This document shows, one piece after another, positions 48,955 to 58,305 of a stretch of DNA of 64,000 nt (its first letter is position 1; every line of letters starts with the position of its first letter). The notes below the pieces were generated by a model. That model was not told the origin of the DNA, did not search any database, and was given only the letters and a program-made list of their open reading frames with translations. The stretch comes from Janthinobacterium sp. 1_2014MBL_MicDiv (GTDB taxonomy: Bacteria; Pseudomonadota; Gammaproteobacteria; Burkholderiales; Burkholderiaceae_D). The DNA lies in the NCBI RefSeq assembly GCF_001865675.1, contig NZ_CP011319.1, forward strand, positions 1,550,001 to 1,614,000, given 5' to 3'. The translations under genes and the position numbers were made by a program.

Positions 48955-50901
48955 ATGTTGTCCTCTCTTAAGGCGCGGCTGATCGCCATCGCCGTTTCCA
49001 TCGTCGTGCTGGCCATGCTGGCCGTCGCCATCGCCAATTTCTTTACCACGCGTAGCAGTACGCTGGCCGCGCTCGACACGCAGATGCTGCAGCTGTCGCA
49101 CAGCCATGCGCAGGCGATCGCCGAATGGCTGCGTTCCAAGCAGGCCGTGGTGGCTTCGCTCAAGCAGGGCGCCACCGCCGCCGATCCGCTGCCGGCCCTG
49201 AAGGCGGCCGAGCAGGCCGGCACCTTCGACATGGCGTATATCGGCTTTGCCGACAAGCACGCCGTGTTTTCGCAGGAGCGCCAGCGCGCGGCCGACTACG
49301 ATCCCACGGCGCGTCCGTGGTACAAGCAGGCGGCCGAGGCCGGCAAGCCCGTCATCACGCCGCCGTATATCGGCGCCAGCACGGGCAAGCTGGTGGTGAC
49401 ATTCGCCGAACCGCTGGGCGGCAAGGGCAGCATGACGGGCGTGCTGGCGGCCGATGTGATGATGGATGCGGTGGTGCAAAACGTCGCCTCGATCAAGCCG
49501 ACGCCGGCCAGCTACGCCTTCCTCGTCGATGGCGGCGGCAAGATCATCGCCCATCCGGACGGCAAGCTGACCTTGAAGCCGCTGGCCGAACTCGATGCCG
49601 GCCTCAGCCCGCAGGCGCTGGGCAGTATTGAGCAGAGCGGCGTGGGCGCCGCCATCCGCCTGGGCGAGCGTGACGGTATCTTGCACGTAAGTAAAGTGCC
49701 AGGCAGCGACTGGCTGCTGGCCACCGTGCTGGACCGCGCGGAAGCGACGCAGGCACTGAGCTCCATGCTGCGCGCCTCGGCCATGACGGCCTTGCTGGTG
49801 CTGGCCCTGGCCGCCACGGTGCTGAGCGCGCTGGTGGCGCGCGCCTTGCGCCGCCTGGGCCTGGTGCGCGACGCGATGGAAGCGATTGCCACGGGCGACG
49901 GCGACTTGACGAGCCGCCTCGATGCGCAAGGCACGGATGAGCTGGCGCAGATCGCCAAGGCGTTCAATCTGTTCGTGGAAAAGATCGCCAGCGTGCTGGT
50001 GCAGATCCGCAGCATCAGCACCCTGGTGCGCAGCGAGTCGGCCGATATTGCCGCCGGCAACGCCGACCTGTCGTCGCGCACGGAGGCGCAGGCGGGCGCG
50101 CTGGAAGAGACGGCCAGTTCGATGGATGAGCTGACCTCGACCGTGAAGCAAAATGCGGAAAACGCGCATGCGGCCAATGAGCTGGCCGTGTCCGCCTCCG
50201 AAGTGGCGGCCAAGGGCGGCCGCGTGGTGCAGCAGGTGGTGGGCACCATGGCCGGCATCCAGGAAAGCTCGCGCAAGATCGTCGACATCATCGGCGTGAT
50301 CGACGGCATCGCCTTCCAGACGAATATCCTGGCCCTGAACGCGGCCGTCGAGGCGGCGCGCGCGGGCGAGCAGGGCCGGGGCTTTGCCGTGGTGGCGTCC
50401 GAGGTGCGCAACCTGGCGCAGCGTTCGGCTGGTGCTGCCAAGGAAATCAAGGAGCTGATCGGCGACTCGGTGGAGAAAGTGGGCGCCGGCGGCAGGCTCG
50501 TCGATGAGGCGGGCCAGACCATGGACCAGGTGGTGGCCTCGGTGCAGCAATTGACTGCCATCATGAGCGAGATCACGGTGGCCAGCCGCGAACAGAGCGC
50601 CGGCATCGGCGAGATCAACACGGCCGTCACGCACATGGATACCATGACGCAGCAAAACGCGGCCCTCGTCGAGCAGGCGGCGGCCGCCGCGGAAAGCTTG
50701 CAGGAGCAGGCCGTGGACCTGGCGCAGGCCGTCGGCATGTTCCGTCTCGGCGATGCCGGTGCCGGCGCGGCGCCAGCCCCCGTGGCGCGCCTGAAGGCGA
50801 AGCCGGCCGCGCCGGCGCCGCGCGCGCCGGCCCGCGCGCTGCCGCCGGCCAGGGCGGCCAAGGCCGCCAAGTCCGGCGCCGACGAGTGGGAAGAATTTTA
50901 A
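48955..50901 (+). CDS. Methyl-accepting chemotaxis protein with dCache sensor
   Basis: 648 residues from the ATG at 48955; ATG 48913 in frame is possible. Membrane segments at about 8-30 and 277-298 flank a periplasmic dCache_1 domain that includes TARPWYKQAAEAGKPVI, typical of small-molecule sensors for amino acids or acids. HAMP follows (about 300-352), then the signalling hairpin with IAFQTNILALNAAVEAARA and a C-terminal WEEF tether like that of the receptor at 12.2 kb. It sits in an accessory block between pnp and tpiA. Confidence 0.92.
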   Translation: MLSSLKARLIAIAVSIVVLAMLAVAIANFFTTRSSTLAALDTQMLQLSHSHAQAIAEWLRSKQAVVASLKQGATAADPLPALKAAEQAGTFDMAYIGFADKHAVFSQERQRAADYDPTARPWYKQAAEAGKPVITPPYIGASTGKLVVTFAEPLGGKGSMTGVLAADVMMDAVVQNVASIKPTPASYAFLVDGGGKIIAHPDGKLTLKPLAELDAGLSPQALGSIEQSGVGAAIRLGERDGILHVSKVPGSDWLLATVLDRAEATQALSSMLRASAMTALLVLALAATVLSALVARALRRLGLVRDAMEAIATGDGDLTSRLDAQGTDELAQIAKAFNLFVEKIASVLVQIRSISTLVRSESADIAAGNADLSSRTEAQAGALEETASSMDELTSTVKQNAENAHAANELAVSASEVAAKGGRVVQQVVGTMAGIQESSRKIVDIIGVIDGIAFQTNILALNAAVEAARAGEQGRGFAVVASEVRNLAQRSAGAAKEIKELIGDSVEKVGAGGRLVDEAGQTMDQVVASVQQLTAIMSEITVASREQSAGIGEINTAVTHMDTMTQQNAALVEQAAAAAESLQEQAVDLAQAVGMFRLGDAGAGAAPAPVARLKAKPAAPAPRAPARALPPARAAKAAKSGADEWEEF

Positions 50902-51052
50902 GCGCTCGGCTGGAAACAGACGTTTATCCGCGTTTTTGTCAGGCCAGCCTGCCAAAAGCGCAGTTCGTCGCAATCGGCGTGCCGGCCGGGGGCGGTATGG
51001 CTATAGTCACACCATACCGCAAGCCCACTGCCAGACACCCGAGGAGAACAAC

Positions 51053-51262
51053 ATGAACATCGCTAACAACATGGAAGTCATCGCCGTTGCCGCCGCCATC
51101 CTGCTCGGCGCCAGCTGCTACGCCGTCGCCCCTGCCGCGCCGGCCCTGCAAGTGGCCAGCTCCAGCCACGTCAGCGCCGCCCCGGCCGGCCAGGTCGCCA
51201 TGCACGTGGTGCAGGTGAAAGCCAAGCGCCTGAGCGCCGCGGAAAAAGCCCGTTTTGCATAA
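51053..51262 (+). CDS. Small exported or membrane-anchored peptide of unknown function
   Basis: 69 residues behind GAGGAG. An N-terminal hydrophobic segment (VIAVAAAILLGASCYAVA) could be a signal or a membrane anchor. The remainder is Ala/Val-rich with a basic KAKRLSAAEKARF end. No family is recognised. Codon use matches the surroundings, and the ribosome site supports translation. Confidence 0.6.
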   Translation: MNIANNMEVIAVAAAILLGASCYAVAPAAPALQVASSSHVSAAPAGQVAMHVVQVKAKRLSAAEKARFA

Positions 51263-51385
51263 GAGCACCTGTTAAAGTCATTGTCAGCCATTTTTCACGC
51301 TGCTACAGTGGCACGGCATGAGGCCATGCAGGCGCCCCCGGCGGGCGCCATGACAGATAAAAACAAGATACCGAGGATGCATTAC

Positions 51386-52147
51386 ATGAAAAAGACACTG
51401 CAACTGGCGCTGCTGTTCCTGGCAACACTGGGTCTGGTGCGCGGCGTGGCCGCCGAGACCCGCTTGCTGGAAATGCGCACCGTCGATGCCCGCGTGGTAC
51501 GCGTGAAACTCGATGGCGTGATGGAAGTGCGCATTCGCCAGGGCAATGTGCCCTCGCTGAGCATCACGGCCGACAAGCGCTATATCGCCGACATCAGCAC
51601 GGCGCAAAGCGGCGACACCCTGCATATCGAAACGGAAGTGCGCGGCTTCAAGATCAATCCCGCCTCGATACGTGCCGACCTGGTCTTGCCGAACTTGCGC
51701 GAACTGAGCTCGGAAGGCTTTGGCAGCACCGACATCACGGGTTTCACGGGCGAGGAACTGACCCTGTCGCTGGAGGGGGCGGGCAGCATCAAGCTGGTGG
51801 GCGACTACCGCAAGCTCAATGCCAGCCTCGGCGGCGTGGGCAGCATGCAGCTCTGGATCGGCAACAATGAGCGGGCGGAGCTGGACTTGCAGGGCGCCGG
51901 TTCCGTCGTGCTGGGCGGGCGCGGACGCGTGCTGAAGGCCACCCTGGGCGGCCTGGGCAGCCTGAACGCGCAGCAGTTCGAGGCGGATGCCGTCAACCTC
52001 GAATTGAGCGGACTGGGCAACGCGACAGTCAATGCGCATACGAATGCCAAGCTGAACCTGAGCGGACTCGGTTCGGTGGTGGTGTACGGCAAGCCGGCCA
52101 ACCGCGATGTCAGCGTCGAGGGCCTGGGCAAAGTTAGCTGGAAGTGA
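51386..52147 (+). CDS. Exported DUF2807 (GIN domain) protein
   Basis: 253 residues, start chosen at MKKTLQLALL; an ATG 9 bp earlier is nearly as good. A signal peptide ends at VAAE (about 24). The rest is a right-handed beta-helix with repeated turns (LSLEGAGSIKL, LDLQGAGSVVL, LNLSGLGSVVV), typical of DUF2807. Such proteins reside in the envelope; some are polymer-binding or anti-sigma associated, but no specific role is shown here. Confidence 0.82.
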   Translation: MKKTLQLALLFLATLGLVRGVAAETRLLEMRTVDARVVRVKLDGVMEVRIRQGNVPSLSITADKRYIADISTAQSGDTLHIETEVRGFKINPASIRADLVLPNLRELSSEGFGSTDITGFTGEELTLSLEGAGSIKLVGDYRKLNASLGGVGSMQLWIGNNERAELDLQGAGSVVLGGRGRVLKATLGGLGSLNAQQFEADAVNLELSGLGNATVNAHTNAKLNLSGLGSVVVYGKPANRDVSVEGLGKVSWK

Positions 52148-52211
52148 AAGCATCCTGCCGCAAGTGTTCTTGGCAGGACAAGAGAAAACAGTCAGACCAC
52201 ATCCCATTCCG

Positions 52212-52820
52212 ATGAAAAAACTGATCATTACACTACTCATACTGTGCGCCATACAGCTGCCCGCGCGGGCCGGCTTCAGCGAGGGCGCCAGCGCTTACAA
52301 CAACAAGAATTACGCGCTGGCCTACAAGGAAATCCTGCCGCTGGCCAGGACCGGCAATGCCGATGCCCAGCATTTGCTGGGCCTGATGTATTACATGGGA
52401 CGGGGCTTGCCGCAGGATTACAAGCAAGCCATGTTCTGGCACCGCAAGGCGGCCGAGCAGGGCAAGGCCGACGCCCAGTACGTGGTGGGCGCCATGTATT
52501 ACACGGGCAATGCCGTGCTGCAGGACCACAAGCAGGCCGTGGGCTGGTTCCGCAAGGCGGCCGAGCAAAACCACGCCGAGGCGCAGCAGGTGCTGGGCCT
52601 GATGTACCGCTACCACATGGGGGGCGTGCAGCAGGATAACGTCATCGCCTACATGCTGTGGAACCTGGCGGCCGCCAACGGCAATGCCAACGCGGCCGAC
52701 CAGCGCGCCGCTGTCGTGCGCAAGATGACGCATGAGCAAGTCGAGGAAGGCCAGGCCCTGTCGGCGAAATGGAAGCCGGGCACGCCGCTGCCGCGGCAAT
52801 CGAAGACGGGCGGCGCGTAA
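52212..52820 (+). CDS. Exported Sel1-repeat protein
   Basis: 202 residues. A signal peptide ends near PARAG (about 20). Three to four Sel1-type repeats of about 36 residues follow: ADAQHLLGLMYYMGRGLPQD, ADAQYVVGAMYYTGNAVLQD and AEAQQVLGLMYRYHMGGVQQ. Such repeats mediate protein contacts. It ends 83 bp before the oxidoreductase gene. Binding partners are unknown. Confidence 0.85.
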   Translation: MKKLIITLLILCAIQLPARAGFSEGASAYNNKNYALAYKEILPLARTGNADAQHLLGLMYYMGRGLPQDYKQAMFWHRKAAEQGKADAQYVVGAMYYTGNAVLQDHKQAVGWFRKAAEQNHAEAQQVLGLMYRYHMGGVQQDNVIAYMLWNLAAANGNANAADQRAAVVRKMTHEQVEEGQALSAKWKPGTPLPRQSKTGGA

Positions 52821-52903
52821 GGGGCGGGGCACATCGAGGGGGCCTCTGCAAGGGCTGGCGGCTTGGCGTACAATCGCCGTTTCCCCTTTCAGAGAGTCCC
52901 GCC

Positions 52904-53884
52904 ATGCGTGCAGTTGCCATCAGCCAGCCCGGTCCCGCCGACGTTTTGCAAGTTGCCGAGCGTCCCATGCCCGTGTTCAAGACGGGCGAGCTGCTGATCA
53001 AGGTGCACGCGGCCGGCATCAACCGTCCCGACGTGCTGCAGCGCCTGGGAAAATACGCGCCGCCTGCCGGCGCGTCGGACTTGCCGGGCCTGGAAGTGGC
53101 GGGTGAAGTCGTCGATGGCGATTTCAGCAGCACCGCATTCAAGAAGGGTGACCTGGTCTGCGCGCTGGTGCAGGGCGGCGGCTATGCCGAATACTGTGCC
53201 GCGCCCGCCGGCCAGTGCCTGCCCTTGCCGCAAGGCTTGACGGCGCTGGAAGGCGCGTCCCTGCCGGAAAACTTCTTTACCGTCTGGAGCAATGTCTTCG
53301 ACCGCTGCGCGCTGGCCGATGGCGAAACGCTGTTGGTGCAGGGCGGCACGTCGGGCATCGGCGTGACGGCCATCCAGCTGGCGGCCGCGCTCGGCCACCG
53401 CGTCTTCGCCACGGCGGGCAGCGACGACAAGGCGCGCGCCTGCGAAGCGCTGGGCGCCGAACGTGGCATCAATTACCGCACGGAAGATTTCGTTGCCGTC
53501 GTCAAGGAGTTGACCGGTGGCAAGGGCGTCGACGTCATCCTCGACATGGTGGGCGGTGACTACCTGCCGCGCGAAATCGATTGCCTGGCCGACGATGGCC
53601 GCATCGGCCTGATTGCCGTGCAGGGCGGCACCAAGGCGGAACTGGACCTGGGTAGCTTGCTGCGCCGCCGCCTGACGGTGACGGGTTCCACCCTGCGTCC
53701 CCGTTCGGTCGCCTTCAAGGCGGCCATCGCAAACCACCTGCGCACGACCGTCTGGCCGCTGATCGAGGCGGGCAAGATCAAGCCCGTGATCTATCAAACG
53801 TTCCCACTGGAAAAAGCCAACGAGGCGCATGCGCTGATGGAAGCGAGCACGCACGTGGGCAAGATCATGTTGCAAGTTGCCTGA
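52904..53884 (+). CDS. NAD(P)H quinone oxidoreductase (zeta-crystallin/PIG3-like)
   Basis: 326 residues from MRAVAISQPG; a longer frame upstream is unsupported. MDR-type fold with NRPDVLQRLGKY and LPGLEVAGEV in the catalytic part and TLLVQGGTSGIGVTAIQLAAALG as the NADPH-binding Rossmann motif. Zinc ligands are absent, as in quinone reductases. It likely reduces quinones or related electrophiles. This gene commonly precedes tpiA in betaproteobacteria. Confidence 0.9.
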   Translation: MRAVAISQPGPADVLQVAERPMPVFKTGELLIKVHAAGINRPDVLQRLGKYAPPAGASDLPGLEVAGEVVDGDFSSTAFKKGDLVCALVQGGGYAEYCAAPAGQCLPLPQGLTALEGASLPENFFTVWSNVFDRCALADGETLLVQGGTSGIGVTAIQLAAALGHRVFATAGSDDKARACEALGAERGINYRTEDFVAVVKELTGGKGVDVILDMVGGDYLPREIDCLADDGRIGLIAVQGGTKAELDLGSLLRRRLTVTGSTLRPRSVAFKAAIANHLRTTVWPLIEAGKIKPVIYQTFPLEKANEAHALMEASTHVGKIMLQVA

Positions 53885-53901
53885 AACGGGCCACTGCCTG
53901 T

Positions 53902-53930
53902 TTGACCGGCATCGGTGCTGGAGTTAGAAT
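53902..53930 (+). promoter_or_regulatory. Sigma-70 promoter for tpiA
   Basis: TTGACC and TAGAAT are exactly 17 bp apart, 26 bp before the ATG. Both hexamers match the consensus at five positions. The short leader fits a directly transcribed tpiA-secG unit. Confidence 0.65.
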
Positions 53931-53956
53931 GACGGGTTATTAGAATTTAGGCTACT

Positions 53957-54706
53957 ATGCGTCGCAAACTCGTCGTCGGAAATTGGAAAATGAACGGCAG
54001 TCGCACCTCGAACGCGGTGTTATTGTCTGAAATAGTCGCTGGCCTGGCTGCCTCTGGCGCCGCCAGCGCCGTCTGCGTGCCTGCACCGTACCTGGCGCAG
54101 TGCCAGGCGCAATTGGCAGGCTCGGCTCTTGCATGGGGTGGGCAGGATGTTTCCGCCCACGCCGGCGGCGCCTACACGGGCGAAATCTCGACCGCCATGC
54201 TGCAGGATTTTGGCTGCAGCTATGTGGTGATCGGGCATTCCGAGCGCCGCGCCTACCATGGCGAGAGCGATGCGCAGGTCGCGGCCAAGACGGTCGCCGC
54301 GCTGGCGGCAGGCATCACGCCTATCGTCTGCATCGGCGAAACGCTGGCGCAGCGTGAAGCGGGCCAGACCGACGCGGTCGTGGCGCAGCAGCTGGGCGCC
54401 GTGCTGGCGGCGATTGGCGCCGACGACGTGGCCAGGCTGGTGCTGGCGTATGAACCAGTCTGGGCCATCGGCACGGGCAAGACGGCCACGCCGCAGATGG
54501 CGCAGGACGTGCATCTGGTGCTGCGCGGCCAGCTGGCAGAAAAGAATGCGGTAGCGGCCGCCGGCGTGCAGATCTTGTACGGCGGCAGCATGAAGCCAGA
54601 GAACGCAAAAGAATTGATGGCGATGCCGGATATCGATGGCGGTCTGATCGGTGGAGCAGCATTGAAGGCGGCGGATTTCCTGGCAATTATTCACGCCGCC
54701 GATTGA
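53957..54706 (+). CDS. tpiA: Triosephosphate isomerase
   Basis: 249 residues. Active-site residues are in GNWKMNGS (Lys), GHSERR (His) and AYEPVWAIGTGK (Glu). The phosphate loop is complete (LYGGSMKPEN). It interconverts dihydroxyacetone phosphate and glyceraldehyde 3-phosphate. It is followed after 28 bp by secG. Confidence 0.97.
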   Translation: MRRKLVVGNWKMNGSRTSNAVLLSEIVAGLAASGAASAVCVPAPYLAQCQAQLAGSALAWGGQDVSAHAGGAYTGEISTAMLQDFGCSYVVIGHSERRAYHGESDAQVAAKTVAALAAGITPIVCIGETLAQREAGQTDAVVAQQLGAVLAAIGADDVARLVLAYEPVWAIGTGKTATPQMAQDVHLVLRGQLAEKNAVAAAGVQILYGGSMKPENAKELMAMPDIDGGLIGGAALKAADFLAIIHAAD

Positions 54707-54734
54707 ATTAATTTAAACTAAGAATGGAATTGCA

Positions 54735-55136
54735 ATGAACATGATGTTCAATCTGGTAGTGGTGGTACAGGTTATTTCGGCATTGTCGATTATCGCGCTG
54801 GTGTTGCTGCAGCACGGCAAGGGCGCCGATATGGGCGCCGCCTTCGGTTCGGGCGCCTCGGGCAGCCTGTTTGGCGCGACCGGTTCGTCGAACTTCATGT
54901 CGAAGTCGACGGGCGTTGCCGCCGCGATCTTCTTCGGCGCCACCCTGGCCCTGTCGCTGATGGCCAACCAGCGCGCCACCACGGTGGGCGGCGGCGTGAT
55001 GGATAAAGTCGTCAAGCCAGTGCCGGTCACCGGCGCGGGCGCGATCCCGACCACGGTGCCTGCGGCGCCAGCGGCCAGCGCTCCGGCAGCGGCGGCTCCG
55101 GTTGCCAGCACCCCGGCCGGTGCCATTCCGAAGTAA
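54735..55136 (+). CDS. secG: Protein translocase subunit SecG
   Basis: 133 residues. Two membrane segments (NLVVVVQVISALSIIALVLL and an IFFGATLALSLMA segment) flank the conserved GKGADMGAAFGSGAS loop. The C-terminal 45 residues are Ala/Pro-rich, longer than in E. coli but usual for betaproteobacteria. SecG assists SecYE in protein export. Confidence 0.95.
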   Translation: MNMMFNLVVVVQVISALSIIALVLLQHGKGADMGAAFGSGASGSLFGATGSSNFMSKSTGVAAAIFFGATLALSLMANQRATTVGGGVMDKVVKPVPVTGAGAIPTTVPAAPAASAPAAAAPVASTPAGAIPK

Positions 55137-55327
55137 TTCTGCAGTTGCTCGATACCTCATCGAGAGTAATTCTCATTACGGGCAGATTGTTGCTCAATGT
55201 TTTAGCAGTGCGGCAGGAAAAATCCCTGGCGCGCTGGAAGATGTAAAAATTTATCGTTTTTATCTGTGTTTTGATGCATTTGTGCATTAACTTTAGCGGC
55301 AAAGCAGAGTAGAATACGGGCCTTACC

Positions 55328-55412
55328 GCCGACGTGGTGAAATTGGTAGACACGCTATCTTGAGGGGGTAGTGGCGCAAGCTGTACGAGTTCGAGTCTCG
55401 TCGTCGGCACCA
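55328..55412 (+). tRNA. tRNA-Leu (anticodon GAG)
   Basis: 85 bases including encoded CCA. Acceptor stem GCCGACG / CGTCGGC, D-arm GTG...CAC, anticodon stem CTATC / GGTAG around loop TTGAGGG (anticodon GAG, reading CUC and CUU), a long class II variable arm, and T-arm ACGAG-TTCGAGT-CTCGT. It lies between secG and nuoA, its usual place in Burkholderiales. Confidence 0.95.
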
Positions 55413-55420
55413 GAAATCAG

Positions 55421-55473
55421 AAGCCAGCAACGGCGCACGAGCCATGGCTCGTACAAAGTTGCTGGCTTTTTTT
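55421..55473 (+). terminator. Nested-hairpin terminator after tRNA-Leu
   Basis: Outer stem AAGCCAGCAAC / GTTGCTGGCTT with a T-run encloses the perfect 16-bp palindrome ACGAGCCATGGCTCGT. It ends the secG-tRNA transcript before the nuo operon. The inner palindrome repeats the ACGAG of the tRNA T-arm. Confidence 0.85.
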
Positions 55474-55589
55474 ACGAGGATGTGTCGTTCGATCCTGGTC
55501 TTAGCTTTGATTGGGGTCGTGCGTTAGATACGCTGCAAATGATCGCAGCGTCCTCATTTAACCGATCGTTCAATATAAGCTCATCAATC

Positions 55590-55949
55590 GTGAACCTCGA
55601 AAATTACTTCCCCGTCCTGCTGTTTATTCTTGTCGGCCTCGGTGTCGGCATCGCTCCCCAGCTCTTGGGGCGCCTGTTAGGTCCTAACAAGCCTGACGCA
55701 GCAAAACTCTCCCCGTACGAATGTGGCTTTGAAGCATTCGAAGACGCGCGCATGAAATTTGATGTGCGCTACTATCTGGTCGCAATCCTGTTTATTTTGT
55801 TCGATCTGGAAACGGCATTCTTTTTCCCATGGGGCGTTGCAATGCGCGACCTGGGCTGGGCCGGTTTCGTCACGATGATGGTGTTCATCGCTGAATTCGT
55901 GGTCGGATTTTGGTACATTTGGAAGAAAGGTGCCCTTGACTGGGAATAA
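55590..55949 (+). CDS. nuoA: NADH-quinone oxidoreductase subunit A
   Basis: 119 residues from the GTG at 55590 (VNLENYFPVLLFILVG), matching the family start; the frame is open far upstream through the terminator, which cannot be coding. Three membrane helices and the YECGFEAFEDARMKFDVRYYLVAILFILFDLE signature region (shown here in part only by its ends) are intact. It belongs to the membrane arm near the quinone site. There is no clear ribosome site or -10 box in the 115 bp before it. Confidence 0.93.
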   Translation: MNLENYFPVLLFILVGLGVGIAPQLLGRLLGPNKPDAAKLSPYECGFEAFEDARMKFDVRYYLVAILFILFDLETAFFFPWGVAMRDLGWAGFVTMMVFIAEFVVGFWYIWKKGALDWE

Positions 55950-55952
55950 GCC

Positions 55953-56429
55953 ATGGCTATTGAAGGCGTATTAAGCGAAGGTTTCATCACCACCTCGGCC
56001 GACAAGCTGATCAACTGGGCGCGCACCGGGTCTATGTTCCCGATGACGTTCGGTCTGGCCTGCTGTGCGGTCGAAATGATGCATGTGGGCGCAGCCCGCT
56101 ACGATATGGACCGTTTCGGCGTCGTGTTCCGTCCGTCGCCGCGTCAGTCCGACGTCATGATCGTTGCCGGTACCCTGTGCAACAAGATGGCGCCGGCACT
56201 GCGCAAGGTCTACGACCAGATGGCCGAGCCGCGCTGGGTCATCTCGATGGGTTCCTGCGCCAATGGCGGCGGGTACTACCATTACTCCTACTCCGTGGTG
56301 CGCGGTTGCGACCGCATCGTGCCCGTCGACGTGTATGTGCCTGGCTGTCCTCCGACCGCTGAAGCCTTGCTGTACGGCATCATGCAGTTGCAGAACAAGA
56401 TCAAGCGTACCAGCACGATCGCACGCTAA
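55953..56429 (+). CDS. nuoB: NADH-quinone oxidoreductase subunit B
   Basis: 158 residues. Ligands of the [4Fe-4S] cluster N2 are in LACCAVEMMH, GSCANGGGYY and VYVPGCPPT. N2 passes electrons to quinone. The gene begins 3 bp after nuoA. Confidence 0.97.
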   Translation: MAIEGVLSEGFITTSADKLINWARTGSMFPMTFGLACCAVEMMHVGAARYDMDRFGVVFRPSPRQSDVMIVAGTLCNKMAPALRKVYDQMAEPRWVISMGSCANGGGYYHYSYSVVRGCDRIVPVDVYVPGCPPTAEALLYGIMQLQNKIKRTSTIAR

Positions 56430-56446
56430 CCGGGCCGCTTCAGATT

Positions 56447-57040
56447 ATGACAACACATTTAGAAGTTTTGCAAAACGCCCTCGGCACTGCCCTGGGCGAA
56501 CGCGTTAGCACGACCGTCACGCTGGGCGAGGTCACTCTGGTCGTCAAGGCCGAGGACTACCTGGCCGTGATGCAGACCTTGCGCGACGATCCGACCCTGC
56601 ATTTCGAACAATTGATCGATCTGTGCGGCGTCGACTACTCGACCTACGGCGATGGTAGCTGGGATGGCTTGCGTTACGCGGCCGTTTCGCACTTGCTGTC
56701 GGTCAAGCACAACTGGCGCGTGCGCGTGCGCGTGTTCGCGCCGGACGACGACATGCCGCTGCTGCCCTCCGTGGTCGGCATCTGGCGCGCGGTCAACTGG
56801 TACGAGCGCGAAGCGTTCGACCTGCTGGGCATCCTCTTCGAAGGCCACAACGACTTGCGCCGCCTGCTGACCGACTACGGTTTCATCGGCCATCCGTTCC
56901 GCAAGGACTTCCCCGTCTCCGGCTATGTCGAGATGCGTTACGACCCGGAACAGAGGCGCGTGATTTACCAGCCCGTGACGATCGAGCCGCGGGAAAACGT
57001 GCCGCGCGTGATCCGCGAAGAACATTACGGGATGAAATAA
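56447..57040 (+). CDS. nuoC: NADH-quinone oxidoreductase subunit C
   Basis: 197 residues, separate from NuoD (not fused as in E. coli). The 30-kDa signature WYEREAFDLLGILFEGHNDL and the C-terminal DYGFIGHPFRKDFP are present. Its last base is the first of the nuoD ATG (TAATG). Confidence 0.96.
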   Translation: MTTHLEVLQNALGTALGERVSTTVTLGEVTLVVKAEDYLAVMQTLRDDPTLHFEQLIDLCGVDYSTYGDGSWDGLRYAAVSHLLSVKHNWRVRVRVFAPDDDMPLLPSVVGIWRAVNWYEREAFDLLGILFEGHNDLRRLLTDYGFIGHPFRKDFPVSGYVEMRYDPEQRRVIYQPVTIEPRENVPRVIREEHYGMK

Positions 57041-58293
57041 TGGCTGAGATTAAGAACTACACCCTGAACTTTGGGCCGCAGCATCCGGCCGCGCACGGTG
57101 TGCTGCGCCTGGTGCTGGAGATGGATGGCGAAGTCATCCAGCGTGCCGACCCGCATATCGGCCTGCTGCACCGCGCCACCGAAAAGCTGGCCGAACAGAA
57201 GACCTACCTGCAATCCGTGCCGTACATGGACCGTCTCGACTATGTGTCGATGATGTGCAATGAACATGCGTACGTGATGGCCATCGAAAAGATGCTGGGC
57301 CTGGAAGTGCCGCTGCGCGCGCAATACATCCGCGTCATGTTCGACGAGATGACGCGCATCCTGAACCACCTGATGTGGCTCGGCACCCATGCGCTCGACG
57401 TCGGCGCCATGGGCCCGTTCCTGTATTGCTTCCGCGACCGCGAAGACTTGTTCGACGCCTACGAGGCCGTATCGGGCGCACGCATGCACGCGGCCTACTA
57501 CCGTCCGGGCGGCGTCTACCGCGACCTGCCGGACGCGATGCCGCAGCACAAGGCCTCGATCATCCGCAACGCAAAAGCGATTTCCAAGCTGAATGAAAAC
57601 CGCCAGGGTTCCCTGCTGGACTTCATCGAAGACTTCGCGCGCCGTTTCCCGAACTCGGTGGACGAGTACGAAACCTTGTTGACCGACAACCGTATCTGGA
57701 AACAGCGTACCGTCGGCATCGGCGTGGTCTCGCCCGAAGATGCGCTGGCCATGGGCTTTACGGGCGCCATGCTGCGCGGCTCCGGCGTGCAGTGGGACTT
57801 GCGCAAGAAACAGCCGTACGAAGTGTACGACTTGATGGATTTCGACATTCCTATCGGCACCAACGGCGATTGCTACGACCGCTACCTGGTCCGCGTGGAA
57901 GAGCTGCGCCAGTCGAACCGCATCATCAAGCAATGCGTGGAGTGGCTGCGCAACAATGAAGGTCCTGTCATGACCAGCAACCGCAAGGTGGCGCCTCCGG
58001 GCCGCGTCGACATGAAGACCAACATGGAATCGCTGATTCACCACTTCAAGCTGTTTACGGAAGGTTTCCACGTGCCGCCAGGCGAGGCCTACAGCGCCGT
58101 GGAACATCCGAAGGGCGAGTTCGGCGTGTACCTGGTGTCCGATGGCGCCAACAAGCCGTACCGCATGAAACTGCGCGCGCCAGACTACGCCCACTTGCAG
58201 TCGCTCGATGAGATGGCGCGTGGGCACATGCTTGCCGACGCCGTGACCATCATCGGTACGCAAGATATCGTGTTCGGCAGTATTGACCGCTAA
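57040..58293 (+). CDS. nuoD: NADH-quinone oxidoreductase subunit D
   Basis: 417 residues of the 49-kDa family. LNFGPQHPAAHGVLRLVLEM, the quinone-site His and Tyr region (HRATEKLAEQKTYLQSVPY) and the final C-terminal ADAVTIIGTQDIVFGSIDR are all present. It forms the quinone chamber with NuoB. Confidence 0.97.
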   Translation: MAEIKNYTLNFGPQHPAAHGVLRLVLEMDGEVIQRADPHIGLLHRATEKLAEQKTYLQSVPYMDRLDYVSMMCNEHAYVMAIEKMLGLEVPLRAQYIRVMFDEMTRILNHLMWLGTHALDVGAMGPFLYCFRDREDLFDAYEAVSGARMHAAYYRPGGVYRDLPDAMPQHKASIIRNAKAISKLNENRQGSLLDFIEDFARRFPNSVDEYETLLTDNRIWKQRTVGIGVVSPEDALAMGFTGAMLRGSGVQWDLRKKQPYEVYDLMDFDIPIGTNGDCYDRYLVRVEELRQSNRIIKQCVEWLRNNEGPVMTSNRKVAPPGRVDMKTNMESLIHHFKLFTEGFHVPPGEAYSAVEHPKGEFGVYLVSDGANKPYRMKLRAPDYAHLQSLDEMARGHMLADAVTIIGTQDIVFGSIDR

Positions 58294-58305
58294 GAGGCAA
58301 AAAGT

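Noticed and set aside
55371..55589. N-terminal extension of nuoA
   Set aside because: The open frame runs through the tRNA 3' end and a terminator; the GTG at 55590 matches the family start.
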